Notes under the pieces: model-generated | What the model was told of the DNA's origin: nothing | The model's database searches: none | What the model saw: only the letters and a program-made list of their open reading frames with translations | Made by a program: the position numbers and the translations under genes | In this document: one piece after another, positions 41,610-50,920 of the stretch | Position numbering within the stretch: the first letter of the stretch is position 1 | Layout: every line of letters begins with the position of its first letter | Assembly: GCF_030403435.1 (NCBI RefSeq) | Contig: NZ_JAUEPH010000005.1 | Span: forward strand, 62,001 to 126,000 | Source of the DNA: Algoriphagus sediminis | Lineage (GTDB): Bacteria > Bacteroidota > Bacteroidia > Cytophagales > Cyclobacteriaceae | DNA length: 64,000 nt | Reading direction: 5' to 3'

Positions 41610-43307
41610 CTGAACCGACTGACCCAAATAGTATTTTTCCTGTTGATTTGCTTTACACAGATCAGTTACGCCCAGGATTCTTCGGTTTTGATTTGGCTGA
41701 CAAATAATGATGAGGTTAAGCAGGAAAAATTATTTCTCAGCTCGAGTTCGAGGGAAATTTTTCTTGACTCTATACTTACCCAGAAGGTAGCTGAAGGATA
41801 TCTTTCTGCCTATTGGAATCAGGAAACAAAAGCGGATACACTTTTTGCTGTTTTGGATCTAGGTCCAAAAATCAAGTCAGTTCGAATTTATTCAGATAAC
41901 CTTCCGACCAGATTTAATGAAGGCGAAAGCAAAAATGAAAGGACCTATTTAGAGTACTCGAAATGGACTCAGAAGATTCTTTTACAGGCTGAAAACGAAG
42001 GTTTCCCTTTTGCAAGTTTGGAACTGGACTCCGTAAAAAGAGACGGAGAGAGCTTGATCGGGAGTTTGGTTTTCGACCCTGGTCCAAGAATTACTTGGGA
42101 TTCTGTAAAGGTAGAAGGGCAAAGTAGGACTTCACCTAAATATCTTCAGAATTTAAGTTTTCTAGAAATAGGGAAACCATTCTCACAATCTAAATTCGAG
42201 CAAGCAACACTTCTGATTTCTTGTTCACCTTACTTTTCGCTAGCCAGAAATCCTGAATTAAGGTTTCAACAGCGCAAGGCCCAACCAGTTTTTACTCTCC
42301 GAGATAGAAGGGCAAATAGGCTGGATGGGGTGATTGGAATTTTGCCAAATGAGAACGAGCAAGGCAAGGTGTTAATCACAGGCCAGCTTGATCTGGAGCT
42401 CTATCACTTGGGAGGAAAAGGAAGGGATATTGAAGTTCACTGGCAGCGATTGAATGTGGAAACTCAGAGTCTAAGCCTCGGTTATCGGGAATCCTTCCTC
42501 TTTGGATCACCTCTCAGCGCCCGCATTGGGTTTAACTTGCTTAAGCAGGATACGACTTTCCTCAATAGGAATTTTGAATTATCCTTTGGCTATAGGCCAA
42601 GGCCAAATCTAAGTTTGAGCTTTTTTACGATTAGAGAAGCCAGTGATCTAATTTCCACTTTTGGCTTTGGTGAAATAACGGAGTTACCAGATGCTGCTGA
42701 TTTTCGCTGGAATCAATATGGATTTGGCCTGGATTGGAATACTCTAGACTCACCGATTCTTCCAAGATCAGGGTGGAGATTTTTGACGAATTTCTCCGCT
42801 GGAAATAAAAGGATCATCCAAAACACCGCGATTCCAGAAGAAATCTATAATTCCATTGATTTAAATACCGCTCAGTATTCAGTGTATGGATCTATCGAAA
42901 AATTCATCAACGTAAATCCATCATGGGGAATGTGGGCTCGCTCTTCTTTTGGATGGATAGAAAACGAAAACCTATTAACGAATGATCTTTTTCGGCTTGG
43001 TGGGTTAAAAAGTATCCGTGGATTTAATGAAAACTTCTTTTATGCACGTAGTTTTGGATATCTGAATTTTGAGCAGCGCCTGTTTTTCGGAGAAGGGTCC
43101 TATTTGTTGGCCTTCGTGGATGGAGGGATTATACAAGATCCATTTTCTCAGATAAGCCGGGATACAGCCTTCTCAGTAGGAGGGGGGCTTAATTTAGACA
43201 CTGGCAATGGGTTATTTAAATTTATTTTGGGATTGGGTTCATCCAATGAACAGCCGTTTTCTATTTCCTATTCAAGGATTCATTTTGGATATGTGGCAAC
43301 CTTTTGA
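41610..43307 (+). CDS. Omp85/BamA-like outer-membrane barrel protein
   Basis: A protein with a POTRA-like N-terminal part (about 100-190, WDSVKVEGQSRTSPKYLQNL) and a C-terminal Omp85-type barrel with SPILPRSGWRF, LFRLGGLKSIRGFNENFF and a final HFGYVATF ending in Phe. It is smaller than BamA and likely a TamA-like or patatin-free Omp85 paralogue. The start is unclear: TTG 41643 would leave only 11 signal residues, while reading back in frame to CTG 41610 gives a proper signal (NRLTQIVFFLLICF, ending SYAQ). I use CTG 41610 with low certainty; the frame is closed by TAA at 41568. Confidence 0.75.
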   Translation: MNRLTQIVFFLLICFTQISYAQDSSVLIWLTNNDEVKQEKLFLSSSSREIFLDSILTQKVAEGYLSAYWNQETKADTLFAVLDLGPKIKSVRIYSDNLPTRFNEGESKNERTYLEYSKWTQKILLQAENEGFPFASLELDSVKRDGESLIGSLVFDPGPRITWDSVKVEGQSRTSPKYLQNLSFLEIGKPFSQSKFEQATLLISCSPYFSLARNPELRFQQRKAQPVFTLRDRRANRLDGVIGILPNENEQGKVLITGQLDLELYHLGGKGRDIEVHWQRLNVETQSLSLGYRESFLFGSPLSARIGFNLLKQDTTFLNRNFELSFGYRPRPNLSLSFFTIREASDLISTFGFGEITELPDAADFRWNQYGFGLDWNTLDSPILPRSGWRFLTNFSAGNKRIIQNTAIPEEIYNSIDLNTAQYSVYGSIEKFINVNPSWGMWARSSFGWIENENLLTNDLFRLGGLKSIRGFNENFFYARSFGYLNFEQRLFFGEGSYLLAFVDGGIIQDPFSQISRDTAFSVGGGLNLDTGNGLFKFILGLGSSNEQPFSISYSRIHFGYVATF

Positions 43308-43310
43308 CAA

Positions 43311-44423
43311 ATGAGAGTAATTAGAGCAATTTTAGTTTTTATCATTTTTGCAATAGGTCTCAAGGGCTATGCTCAAACCCTCGTTGATCACACAGGTGAG
43401 ATTGAAAGACTGCCGAAGGAAAATTTATTAGATACTCAGGTACGATACGAATTGGACTTGGATTTAAAGGCTTTTCCTAGTTCCAATGTGCTGATGAATT
43501 TACCGGGTCCGATTACGGTGTTTGCCAATTCTGAAGTTTGGTTTTTTGCAGGGCAAGACACAACCATTCTAATGCCTTTGTCTTCAATAAAAAATTCGTT
43601 TGCCGGAGAGGAGCTAAGTTTGATATTCATGGGTGAAAAGCTAAGTATCGAAGATTTCAAGGTCCAAAAGGTTCTATCATCAGCTAATCTTCCACAGGCA
43701 AAGAAAACATCAAATGTTCTAGAGGTAAGACAAGGGTTGACCAAATCTTCTTTAAATAATGTTTTTTTCGTTGGGGTGATCATTATTCTTTTTCTCACTG
43801 CGATTTACAGGATGGCCTATCCTTTTCTCTTTGCTTCGATGACTCAGCCTTTATCCTTGATTAATGCGGAGGACTTTTCTCAAAGTGGATCCCTTCAAAA
43901 ATTCTTTTCACTTGATATTTTACTTTTCGTGATGATCACGAATTTATTGTTGGGAATGATATCCTTGGTTGGGCTGGCCTTATTTCAGGATTCATGGGTC
44001 TCAAATTGGACGGGGTTTGAGTTTTGGCCTTTGGCTGGTTTATGGCTCCTACTTTCCTTTGCGTTCTTTCTGATTACAATTGTCAAATTTTCCTTTTTGA
44101 GAACCACGGCTTTTGTTTTTGATCTGGGAAGGGTTCCATTTTCACATTTTTTCTATTTGCTAAGAATTCTGATCATTGGAAGTGGAATTCTTCTATTGAT
44201 CATCGCCTTTTTTTTGGTAAACAACTTTGATCAGTCTCAAGAGGCTTTGAATCTTTTGCTACAGGCAATTTTTTGGCTTTACCTTTTAGGGGTTTTTATG
44301 CTTTTCATAATTATGAGTAATCGATTCAGCTTTAATAAATATCATTTATTTACTTACCTTTGCCTCGCAGAAATGGTACCCTTTCTGGTGTTTGCCAAGA
44401 TCATCATGAATTTGGGTCAGTAA
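43311..44423 (+). CDS. DUF4271 membrane protein
   Basis: A 370-residue protein with a signal peptide (about 1-22, ending GYAQ), a 120-residue periplasmic region and then about 7 membrane helices (from about 150 to the end). It belongs to DUF4271, a Bacteroidota-specific family that commonly precedes hemD. It starts 3 bases after the Omp85-like gene, suggesting cotranslation. Function unknown; the arrangement hints at envelope work. Confidence 0.82.
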   Translation: MRVIRAILVFIIFAIGLKGYAQTLVDHTGEIERLPKENLLDTQVRYELDLDLKAFPSSNVLMNLPGPITVFANSEVWFFAGQDTTILMPLSSIKNSFAGEELSLIFMGEKLSIEDFKVQKVLSSANLPQAKKTSNVLEVRQGLTKSSLNNVFFVGVIIILFLTAIYRMAYPFLFASMTQPLSLINAEDFSQSGSLQKFFSLDILLFVMITNLLLGMISLVGLALFQDSWVSNWTGFEFWPLAGLWLLLSFAFFLITIVKFSFLRTTAFVFDLGRVPFSHFFYLLRILIIGSGILLLIIAFFLVNNFDQSQEALNLLLQAIFWLYLLGVFMLFIIMSNRFSFNKYHLFTYLCLAEMVPFLVFAKIIMNLGQ

Positions 44424-44451
44424 TTTAGGAAGCTAAAACACGTATTTTCGA

Positions 44452-45225
44452 ATGAGCACAGTGAGCAAAGATAGGTTGAGACCAGTGAAAAGCATTTTGG
44501 TTTCTCAGCCTAAGCCCTCTAATCCAAAGTCTCCTTACATTCAGCTGGCAGAAAAATATAAGCTTAAGATTGACTTCAGGCAATTTATCCGGGTCGAGCC
44601 TGTTCCAGCTAAAGAATTTAGAAAGCAAAAAATAGATATCCTTAAGCATACAGCGGTAATTTTTACCTCTAGGAATGCTATCGATCATTTTTTTTCCATC
44701 TGTAAAGATTTCAAAATTGAGATGCCTGCAGATATGAAATACTTCTGTATTTCAGAGCAGACCGCTCACTACCTTCAGAAATACATTGTTATCAGAAAGC
44801 GAAAGCTTTTTGTAGGATATAAGACTGCTCGGGATCTTTTCGAATATTTTAAAAAGCACAAGGGAGAGAAATTTCTTTTCCCCTGTTCTGATATTAGAAA
44901 GGATGACATTCCGAATTTTCTTACCGAAAATGATATTGATTTCACCGAGGCTGTAATTTACCATACCCTCGCAGACGATCTATCTGACTTGGCAAATGTG
45001 AAGTACGATATTTTGGCGTTTTTTAGCCCTTCTGGATTAAAATCACTCATGCAGAACTTTCCGGATTTTGTTCAGGGGCAAACGAGAATTGCGACTTTCG
45101 GGCCCACGACATCTCAGGCAGCTGCAGATTTGGGGATGATTATCGATATAGAAGCACCGCTTCCAAACGCCCCAAGTATGACCGGAGCTCTGGAGCTTTA
45201 CATCAAGAAGGCAAATAATTTGTAA
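44452..45225 (+). CDS. hemD: Uroporphyrinogen-III synthase family protein
   Basis: HemD cyclises hydroxymethylbilane to uroporphyrinogen III in heme synthesis. The 257-residue protein has two alternating alpha/beta domains with VIFTSRNAIDHFF and the conserved FFSPSGLKSL, plus ATFGPTTSQAA near the end. HemD families are poorly conserved, so catalysis is inferred. It lies between the DUF4271 gene and the PorP/SprF gene, the usual Bacteroidota placement; other heme genes are not adjacent. Confidence 0.85.
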   Translation: MSTVSKDRLRPVKSILVSQPKPSNPKSPYIQLAEKYKLKIDFRQFIRVEPVPAKEFRKQKIDILKHTAVIFTSRNAIDHFFSICKDFKIEMPADMKYFCISEQTAHYLQKYIVIRKRKLFVGYKTARDLFEYFKKHKGEKFLFPCSDIRKDDIPNFLTENDIDFTEAVIYHTLADDLSDLANVKYDILAFFSPSGLKSLMQNFPDFVQGQTRIATFGPTTSQAAADLGMIIDIEAPLPNAPSMTGALELYIKKANNL

Positions 45226-45302
45226 TTCTTGGAATCAAAATGTGTTGTTTTTCAGTTTAAATCAATATCATTAGCCGAAAACTAAAACTAAAGCAACCAC
45301 AG

Positions 45303-46286
45303 ATGAGTCGAAAAGGAGTTTTCTTTCCTTTCATTCGGATATCGATTTTTTTGATTTCCTCCTTTGGATTCATAGAAGAGGGGTGGGCCCAGCAAGATGC
45401 TCAGTTCACACAGTACATGTACAATGGCATGTATTATAATCCTGCTTTTGCGGGAAAAGATGGAGGTTTTAGATTTTCAGCCCTACACCGATCTCAGTGG
45501 CTTAATTATACGACCAGCTCTGGTGCAGGAGGAGCTCCTGTTACTCAGCTTTTGACAGCACAGGGAAGTCTAGACGGGAAGAATATTGGTTATGGAATTA
45601 CCCTAGTGAATGATCAAATCGGTGCTAATGGTAATCTTGAAATTAACTTACAGGGTGCATATCACCGCAATTTAAAGAAAGGGACACTGAGTTTTGGGTT
45701 ATATGCTGGTATGTTCTCAAGTTCACTGGATTATGGTGAATTAATTACTGTGAATCCCGAGCCAGGCTTGCCCACATCGGGAAAGGAAACACAAGTAAAT
45801 ATCAATTTTGGTGCAGGTCTTTTGCTTGACAAAGGGCGATATTATTTGGGGCTCAGCAGTAGGCATTTGAATGAGCCCGCTTTTGATTTTGGAGATGGTT
45901 CTTTTGACAACCAGCTTAGAAATCATAGTTATGCATTATTCGGATACCGATTCAGACCAGTTGGAGCTTTGGTGATTGAGCCAAGCTTTTTGTTGAAAAC
46001 TGTATCCTTTAATAATTTTTCCTACGAAGTGAGCGTTATGGCTACGCATCAAAATAGAATAAGTGGAGGTCTGGCCTTTAGAGGCGAGGAATCCGTTTCG
46101 ATTATTTTAGGCTATAGTCTGCTTAGAGATAACTCTCTTACAGTGGGGTATGCATTTGATTTAGTGGTAGGAGGTCTTGAGGCGAAATCACCAACTAGCC
46201 ATGAGCTGATGTTGAGGTATACTTTACCTGATATCAGCAGGGAAATAGAGAGGGTGATTCAGCGTACTCCGCGGTTCAGGTTTTAA
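45303..46286 (+). CDS. Type IX secretion PorP/SprF-family outer-membrane protein
   Basis: PorP/SprF proteins are outer-membrane barrels that work with the T9SS, some as anchors for specific secreted proteins. The 327-residue protein has a signal peptide (ending WAQ, about residue 30) and the family start QDAQFTQYMYNGMYYNPAFAG, then repeated beta hairpins (YGITLVNDQIGANG, SFGLYAGMFSS). Being 5' of gldKLMN matches the porP-porK-porL-porM-porN order of Porphyromonas, so it is probably the core PorP, though many paralogues exist. Confidence 0.88.
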   Translation: MSRKGVFFPFIRISIFLISSFGFIEEGWAQQDAQFTQYMYNGMYYNPAFAGKDGGFRFSALHRSQWLNYTTSSGAGGAPVTQLLTAQGSLDGKNIGYGITLVNDQIGANGNLEINLQGAYHRNLKKGTLSFGLYAGMFSSSLDYGELITVNPEPGLPTSGKETQVNINFGAGLLLDKGRYYLGLSSRHLNEPAFDFGDGSFDNQLRNHSYALFGYRFRPVGALVIEPSFLLKTVSFNNFSYEVSVMATHQNRISGGLAFRGEESVSIILGYSLLRDNSLTVGYAFDLVVGGLEAKSPTSHELMLRYTLPDISREIERVIQRTPRFRF

Positions 46287-46363
46287 GCCTGATTTATGGA
46301 TAAAAAACTAAAGAATTGATTCACTTTAAGCAGAAAACAGAACGTTTAAAGTTGGCAAGTTAT

Positions 46364-46395
46364 TTGCATTATTGTGCCAAATTCAGCTAAATTTC
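46364..46395 (+). promoter_or_regulatory. Possible gldK promoter
   Basis: TTG at 46364-46366 and TAAATTTC at 46388-46395 (one mismatch to TAnnTTTG) are 21 bases apart, about 60 bases before the gldK ATG. Lies in the 167-base gap after the PorP/SprF gene, which is otherwise empty. Confidence 0.35.
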
Positions 46396-46453
46396 GCAGT
46401 CTGACTGATACGAACTTTCTAGTCAGCAATAGATATGATCAAAATTGTCATTT

Positions 46454-47548
46454 ATGTATAAAAAAATGAACAGTCGCCTCTTGCCAGTAGTGCTTGGCTT
46501 GGCTATAGCGACACTTTTACCAGGCTGTGGACTCTTTAATAAAAAGGGTTCAGCAAGTGAAAAGGCGAACAGAAGAGGTGAGGTTACGGGTGTTCCTAAA
46601 AGAACTGCCTGGCAACAACAACTTCCTTTAGAAATGGTCCCTGTGAAAGCGGGAACTTTTTGGATGGGTCAATCTGATGAAGATATAGCGTTTACCCAAT
46701 CTTCCATGAACAAGCAGATAACCATTTCTGAGTTCTTCATGGACAAATACGAAGTTTCTAACAATAAATACAGGCAATTTCTTGAGGCAGTTGCTCAGGG
46801 TCAGCTTGAGACGGGTACTCCTACTACTCTAAAAGAGCCGCCCACCTTTAATCTTGAAGAGCTAAAGCCTGATACCACAGTTTGGTCCACAAGCTTTTCT
46901 TATCACTATGGAGATCCATTAATGGAATTCTACTTTGATCATCCTGCGTTTGACAATTACCCGGTAGTCGGAGTTTCCTGGGATCAGGCAAAGCAATACT
47001 GCGAGTGGAGAACTTATCATCAAAACGCCAACGATGATGTAGATTTTGATGCTCCAAGTTTTAGACTTCCAAGTGAAGCAGAGTGGGAATATGCTGCCAA
47101 AGGCGGAAAGGATGTTGCCAAGTACCCTTGGGGTGGTCCGTATCTTAAGAATAAAAGAGGTTGTCTTATGGCAAACTTCAAGCCTGGAAGAGGTAATTAC
47201 ATCGATGACGGATTTGCATATACTGCTCCTGTAGATGTTTTCGCTCCAAATGGTTTTGGATTATATAATATGTCTGGAAATGTTGCTGAATGGGTAATGG
47301 ATGCTTATTCCACTACTTCAAGAACCCTTACCTGGGATTTGGATCCAATTTATGATGATCCAAATGAGCCAAGAAAAGTAGTAAGAGGGGGATCATGGAA
47401 AGATATCGCTCACTATTTGGAGACTTCCACTAGAACTTATGAGTATGAAGATGTAGCTCAAGCGCACATCGGTTTTAGAACTGTTATGACCTTCATTGGT
47501 AGATCAGGTTCTATGGACGTAAAATCTTCAAGAAGAAGAAAAAGATAA
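46454..47548 (+). CDS. gldK: T9SS/gliding lipoprotein GldK
   Basis: GldK (PorK) is an outer-membrane lipoprotein forming, with GldN, the periplasmic ring of the type IX secretion system. From ATG 46454 the protein has 364 residues with a lipobox LLPGC (Cys25). An in-frame TTG at 46445 and ATG at 46466 are alternatives. The FGE-sulfatase fold occupies about 60-345, with VPVKAGTFWMGQ, PVVGVSWDQAKQYCEWR, LPSEAEWEYAAKGG, GNVAEWVMDAY and VVRGGSW. First of gldKLMN. Confidence 0.96.
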   Translation: MYKKMNSRLLPVVLGLAIATLLPGCGLFNKKGSASEKANRRGEVTGVPKRTAWQQQLPLEMVPVKAGTFWMGQSDEDIAFTQSSMNKQITISEFFMDKYEVSNNKYRQFLEAVAQGQLETGTPTTLKEPPTFNLEELKPDTTVWSTSFSYHYGDPLMEFYFDHPAFDNYPVVGVSWDQAKQYCEWRTYHQNANDDVDFDAPSFRLPSEAEWEYAAKGGKDVAKYPWGGPYLKNKRGCLMANFKPGRGNYIDDGFAYTAPVDVFAPNGFGLYNMSGNVAEWVMDAYSTTSRTLTWDLDPIYDDPNEPRKVVRGGSWKDIAHYLETSTRTYEYEDVAQAHIGFRTVMTFIGRSGSMDVKSSRRRKR

Positions 47549-47599
47549 AATCACTTCAACAATAAAAAAACCTAACACCTTAAAATTTAATTTAACCTG

Positions 47600-48391
47600 A
47601 TGGCTGACAACACTTCATTTAAAGCAAAATTCTACAGCAATGTGATGCCGAAAATTTACGGTATCGGTGCTTCTATCGTTATCCTTGGTGCCATGTTCAA
47701 AATTCTTGATTGGGCAGGCGGTAACTTAATGATTGGTATAGGTTTGACAACTGAGGCAATCATTTTCTTTTTGTCAGCTTTCGAGCCAAGGCCAGAAGAA
47801 GTAGATTGGACAAAAGTTTATCCTGAACTTGCAGGTGAAAGTCCAGCACAAGCTAGGGCAAAAGCAAAATCTGGTTCTGTGACTCAGGAGTTGGATAAGA
47901 TGCTTGAGAAATCTAAGATCGGCCCTGAATTGATCGATAGTCTAGGGAAAGGAATGCAAAACCTTGCTTCTTCTGCCGAAAAGATGGGTAATCTTTCTGA
48001 TGCAGCAGTTGCGACTAACGAATATGCCGCGAACGTAAAAACCGCTGCGAAGACTCTTGTAGACATGAACTCTTCTTACAGCAAGACAGCTGCGGCTTTG
48101 ACAGAAATGTCTTCTGCTTCTCAGGATGCCAAAGAATATCATAATCAGGTACAGGCAGTAACGAAAAATCTTTCAGCTTTGAATTCTGTTTACGAGATGG
48201 AATTACAGGATGCAAACAGTCATGTGAAGACTTTAAATAAGTTCTACTCCAATATGACTGCTGCTATGGAAGGTCTTTCTGAGGCTGGAAAAGAAACTGA
48301 AGCTTTCAAAAATGAGCTTTCCAAGTTGAATCATAATGTAAGTTCTCTTAATAAAATCTATGGTGGAATGCTTTCTGCCATGAAAGGTTAA
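47600..48391 (+). CDS. gldL: T9SS/gliding motor protein GldL
   Basis: GldL (PorL) forms the inner-membrane pentamer that, with GldM, converts proton motive force into motion. The 263-residue protein has two membrane helices (about 18-35 and 43-61). Glu52 lies within the second helix (GLTTEAIIFFLSAFEP), the position of the conserved proton-handling Glu of the family. The cytoplasmic tail (about 65-263) is helical and repeats a leucine/asparagine/tyrosine pattern such as LNKFY and LNKIY. Located 50 bases after gldK, 39 bases before gldM. Confidence 0.96.
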   Translation: MADNTSFKAKFYSNVMPKIYGIGASIVILGAMFKILDWAGGNLMIGIGLTTEAIIFFLSAFEPRPEEVDWTKVYPELAGESPAQARAKAKSGSVTQELDKMLEKSKIGPELIDSLGKGMQNLASSAEKMGNLSDAAVATNEYAANVKTAAKTLVDMNSSYSKTAAALTEMSSASQDAKEYHNQVQAVTKNLSALNSVYEMELQDANSHVKTLNKFYSNMTAAMEGLSEAGKETEAFKNELSKLNHNVSSLNKIYGGMLSAMKG

Positions 48392-48430
48392 TCTCAAAAC
48401 TCTTCAAATTTTAAACGCTAACAAAAAGAA

Positions 48431-50041
48431 ATGGCAGGAGTAAAAGAGACACCAAGACAACGGATGATCGGGATGATGTACCTGGTTCTTACGGCTTTGC
48501 TAGCATTGCAGGTAAGTAATCAGATTCTACAAAAATTCATTCTGATCAATGACGGAATGGAGAGAACATCTCAGAACTTTATAAATAAGAATGTTTCGAC
48601 AGTTGAGTCAATTGAATATACAGTTGAGCAGCAGGGAAACAATGAGAAGGATGTGCCAAAGGTAGGAGCAGCACAAGAAATTCGCTCTGCTACAAGGGAT
48701 ATCTATTCTTATCTAGGGCAATTAAAGCAAGACCTTATTGAGCAGTCAAATGCAAAGAATGATGAGGGAAACTTTGAGAACGCAAATTTGAAAAACACTG
48801 AAATTCCTGGAAACATGTTTAATAACCAGGGAATAGGTGAAGAACTTAAAACAAGACTCAATTCTTATCCAGATCAAATAGAGGGCATTTTACAAGGAAT
48901 TGGTATTGATGATCTTCAGTTTGATGATATCGCAAAGGACGCAAATGAAATTCCAATTTTTGCGAATGACTCTGAAGTAAGAAATAAAGACTTTGTTTCT
49001 TTGAATTTTGTGAAGTCACCAGTTGGAGCCGTTTTAGCTTTAATCTCACAGTGGCAAAATGAAGTTTTAAACATTGAAAGTGAGTCGCTTACCAGAATCT
49101 CCAATTCAATCGGTACGTTCTATTTCAAGGCCGATATTGTAGAAGCGAGAATCGCAGCCACTTCAAATGTGGTAGCTGCAGGTTTACAATTTGAAGGGGA
49201 TATGTTTATTGCATCAAGTTCTTCTTCAGCAGCTCCGACCATGACATTGGACGGAAGAGAGGTTCCAGTGGAAAATGGATTTGGTAAAATTAGCTTTACT
49301 GTTCCTCCTGCTAGTGAATATGATGAGAGAGGACTCGCCGAAAGGGTATTGAGGGGAGAGATTCTTACCAATGTAGGTGGAGAGGATCAAGTTCTCGAAG
49401 TTGAATACCCATATTATGTGGCTCAGCCAATAATAAAGGTTTCCTCTGAGGTAGTTCAACAGCTATATGCTGATTGTGCTAATGATCTTTTGATTGAAGT
49501 GCCTGCTCTAGGTAATTCATATGCACCAGATTTCACAGTGTCTAATGGTCAGGCTATCAAAGGAAATTCACCAGGTCAACTTACCGTTGTGCCAGGAGCA
49601 TCTGGATCTGTAACTATCGGAGTGAGCAGTGGAGGCAATAAAATCGGAGATGTTTCGTATGAAATAAAACCAGTACCAGCTCCTACTTTAGAGCCTGTGC
49701 TAGGTAACGGAACACCTGTAGATCTTTCACAAGCTCAAGCAATTGGTTCTTTAACGGGGCTCAAAATCAATGCAGTTCCTGAGCCAACATTTGGAAGAAC
49801 GATGGCGAGAGATGCTAATTTCGAGGTGACAGGTGGTGAGATGAGGCTGCTGAGAAATGAAGTTCCTCGTCAGACTGTTCAAATCACAAATGGCGCTAGT
49901 CTTGCTATGAGACAACTTCTAGAAACTGCACGGGCTGGTGATGACATTGTATTTGAAATTCGTCAGGTAACCAGAACGAACTTCCGAGGGAATAGAATTC
50001 CTTCAGAATTAAGACAAATTATCCGAATCCCGGTTAAGTAA
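48431..50041 (+). CDS. gldM: T9SS/gliding motor protein GldM
   Basis: GldM (PorM) spans the periplasm from the GldL ring to the GldKN ring. The 536-residue protein has a short cytoplasmic start with Arg9 (ETPRQRMIG) followed by a single membrane helix (about 12-32, MMYLVLTALLALQVS), then four periplasmic domains. Arg9 matches the conserved basic residue paired with the GldL glutamate in the motor. The C-terminal part has FEIRQVTRTNFRG. Order and spacing fit the gldKLMN operon. Confidence 0.96.
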   Translation: MAGVKETPRQRMIGMMYLVLTALLALQVSNQILQKFILINDGMERTSQNFINKNVSTVESIEYTVEQQGNNEKDVPKVGAAQEIRSATRDIYSYLGQLKQDLIEQSNAKNDEGNFENANLKNTEIPGNMFNNQGIGEELKTRLNSYPDQIEGILQGIGIDDLQFDDIAKDANEIPIFANDSEVRNKDFVSLNFVKSPVGAVLALISQWQNEVLNIESESLTRISNSIGTFYFKADIVEARIAATSNVVAAGLQFEGDMFIASSSSSAAPTMTLDGREVPVENGFGKISFTVPPASEYDERGLAERVLRGEILTNVGGEDQVLEVEYPYYVAQPIIKVSSEVVQQLYADCANDLLIEVPALGNSYAPDFTVSNGQAIKGNSPGQLTVVPGASGSVTIGVSSGGNKIGDVSYEIKPVPAPTLEPVLGNGTPVDLSQAQAIGSLTGLKINAVPEPTFGRTMARDANFEVTGGEMRLLRNEVPRQTVQITNGASLAMRQLLETARAGDDIVFEIRQVTRTNFRGNRIPSELRQIIRIPVK

Positions 50042-50071
50042 TTCGGGCGGAAACAGAAAAATAAAAGGATT

Positions 50072-50887
50072 ATGAAAAAGTATTTTCCACACCTAATCGT
50101 TGCTTTGCTCCTTGCTTGTGCCTGGATGCCTGTAGGCTCGACTGCTCAAGTAGCGACGAGCGTTAATCCATCGGGTTACGGAGACAGGCAATTCGATATG
50201 GATACGATCTTCTCTGCAAAAAGAATTAGAGAGGATGATAAGATGTATCAAATTTCGGTATGGAGAAGAATAGACCTAAGGGAGAAATACAATCTTTCTC
50301 TTTATGGATCTGGTGATAGTAAAAGAAATGGAATCATTAATCACATTTACAAGGCAGTTGTTGACGAAAATGCCTTAGAAGTTTTTGGTGATGATGAATT
50401 TACTACCCCATTGTCAATTGCTGAGTTTCAAGAGAACTTCTGGTTAAATGCAGTTGGTGATTCGATTTTCGTGAAGCAGCTTTATTATTTGGATTTCAAA
50501 GAGGATTTTGTTTTTGATAAGCATCATTCTGATATGGTTTTTGATATAAAGTATATCCACTTGGTGATGCCTTCACAGACCAATTCAAATGCTGGTCAAA
50601 AAACAATCGCCTATATCAGGTATAAGGATTTCTACAACTACTTTAAAGATCATCCTGAGGCAAGATGGATTAATTTTCAGAATCTCTCTCAAAGCTTAAC
50701 CTATGACAAAGCTTTTGATACGAGATTATTCAGGTCTGTAGTACGTCGATTTACCAATCCTGATGAAGCATTGATCGCGGATATGGTTGATGCGGAACAC
50801 CCTAATCCTGATGTTCAGGCCTATATGGATGCTTTGGCTTTTGAGTACAAACTATTAGAATTCGAAAACACTCTCTGGGAGTGGTAA
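50072..50887 (+). CDS. gldN: T9SS/gliding protein GldN
   Basis: GldN (PorN) partners GldK in the outer periplasmic ring. The 271-residue protein has a signal peptide (ending STAQ, about residue 26) and conserved segments AKRIREDDKMYQISVWRRIDLREKYN, GIINHIYKAV and HLVMPSQTNS. It is the last gene of the operon; a strong terminator follows 4 bases after its stop. Confidence 0.95.
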   Translation: MKKYFPHLIVALLLACAWMPVGSTAQVATSVNPSGYGDRQFDMDTIFSAKRIREDDKMYQISVWRRIDLREKYNLSLYGSGDSKRNGIINHIYKAVVDENALEVFGDDEFTTPLSIAEFQENFWLNAVGDSIFVKQLYYLDFKEDFVFDKHHSDMVFDIKYIHLVMPSQTNSNAGQKTIAYIRYKDFYNYFKDHPEARWINFQNLSQSLTYDKAFDTRLFRSVVRRFTNPDEALIADMVDAEHPNPDVQAYMDALAFEYKLLEFENTLWEW

Positions 50888-50891
50888 AATA

Positions 50892-50920
50892 AAAGGGGCT
50901 TCAAGCCCCTTTATTTTTTT
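50892..50920 (+). terminator. Terminator after gldN, overlapping the uvrC 3' end
   Basis: AAAGGGGC and GCCCCTTT pair around TTCAA and are followed by ATTTTTTT. The uvrC stop (50901-50903, minus) lies within the loop, so the last codons of uvrC are part of the stem downstream arm and T run. Confidence 0.87.

Noticed and set aside
44355-44362. TACCTTTG inside the DUF4271 gene as hemD promoter
   Set aside because: Exact -7 match but within coding sequence, 90 bases from hemD and with no TTG at the right distance; the element is short enough to occur by chance.
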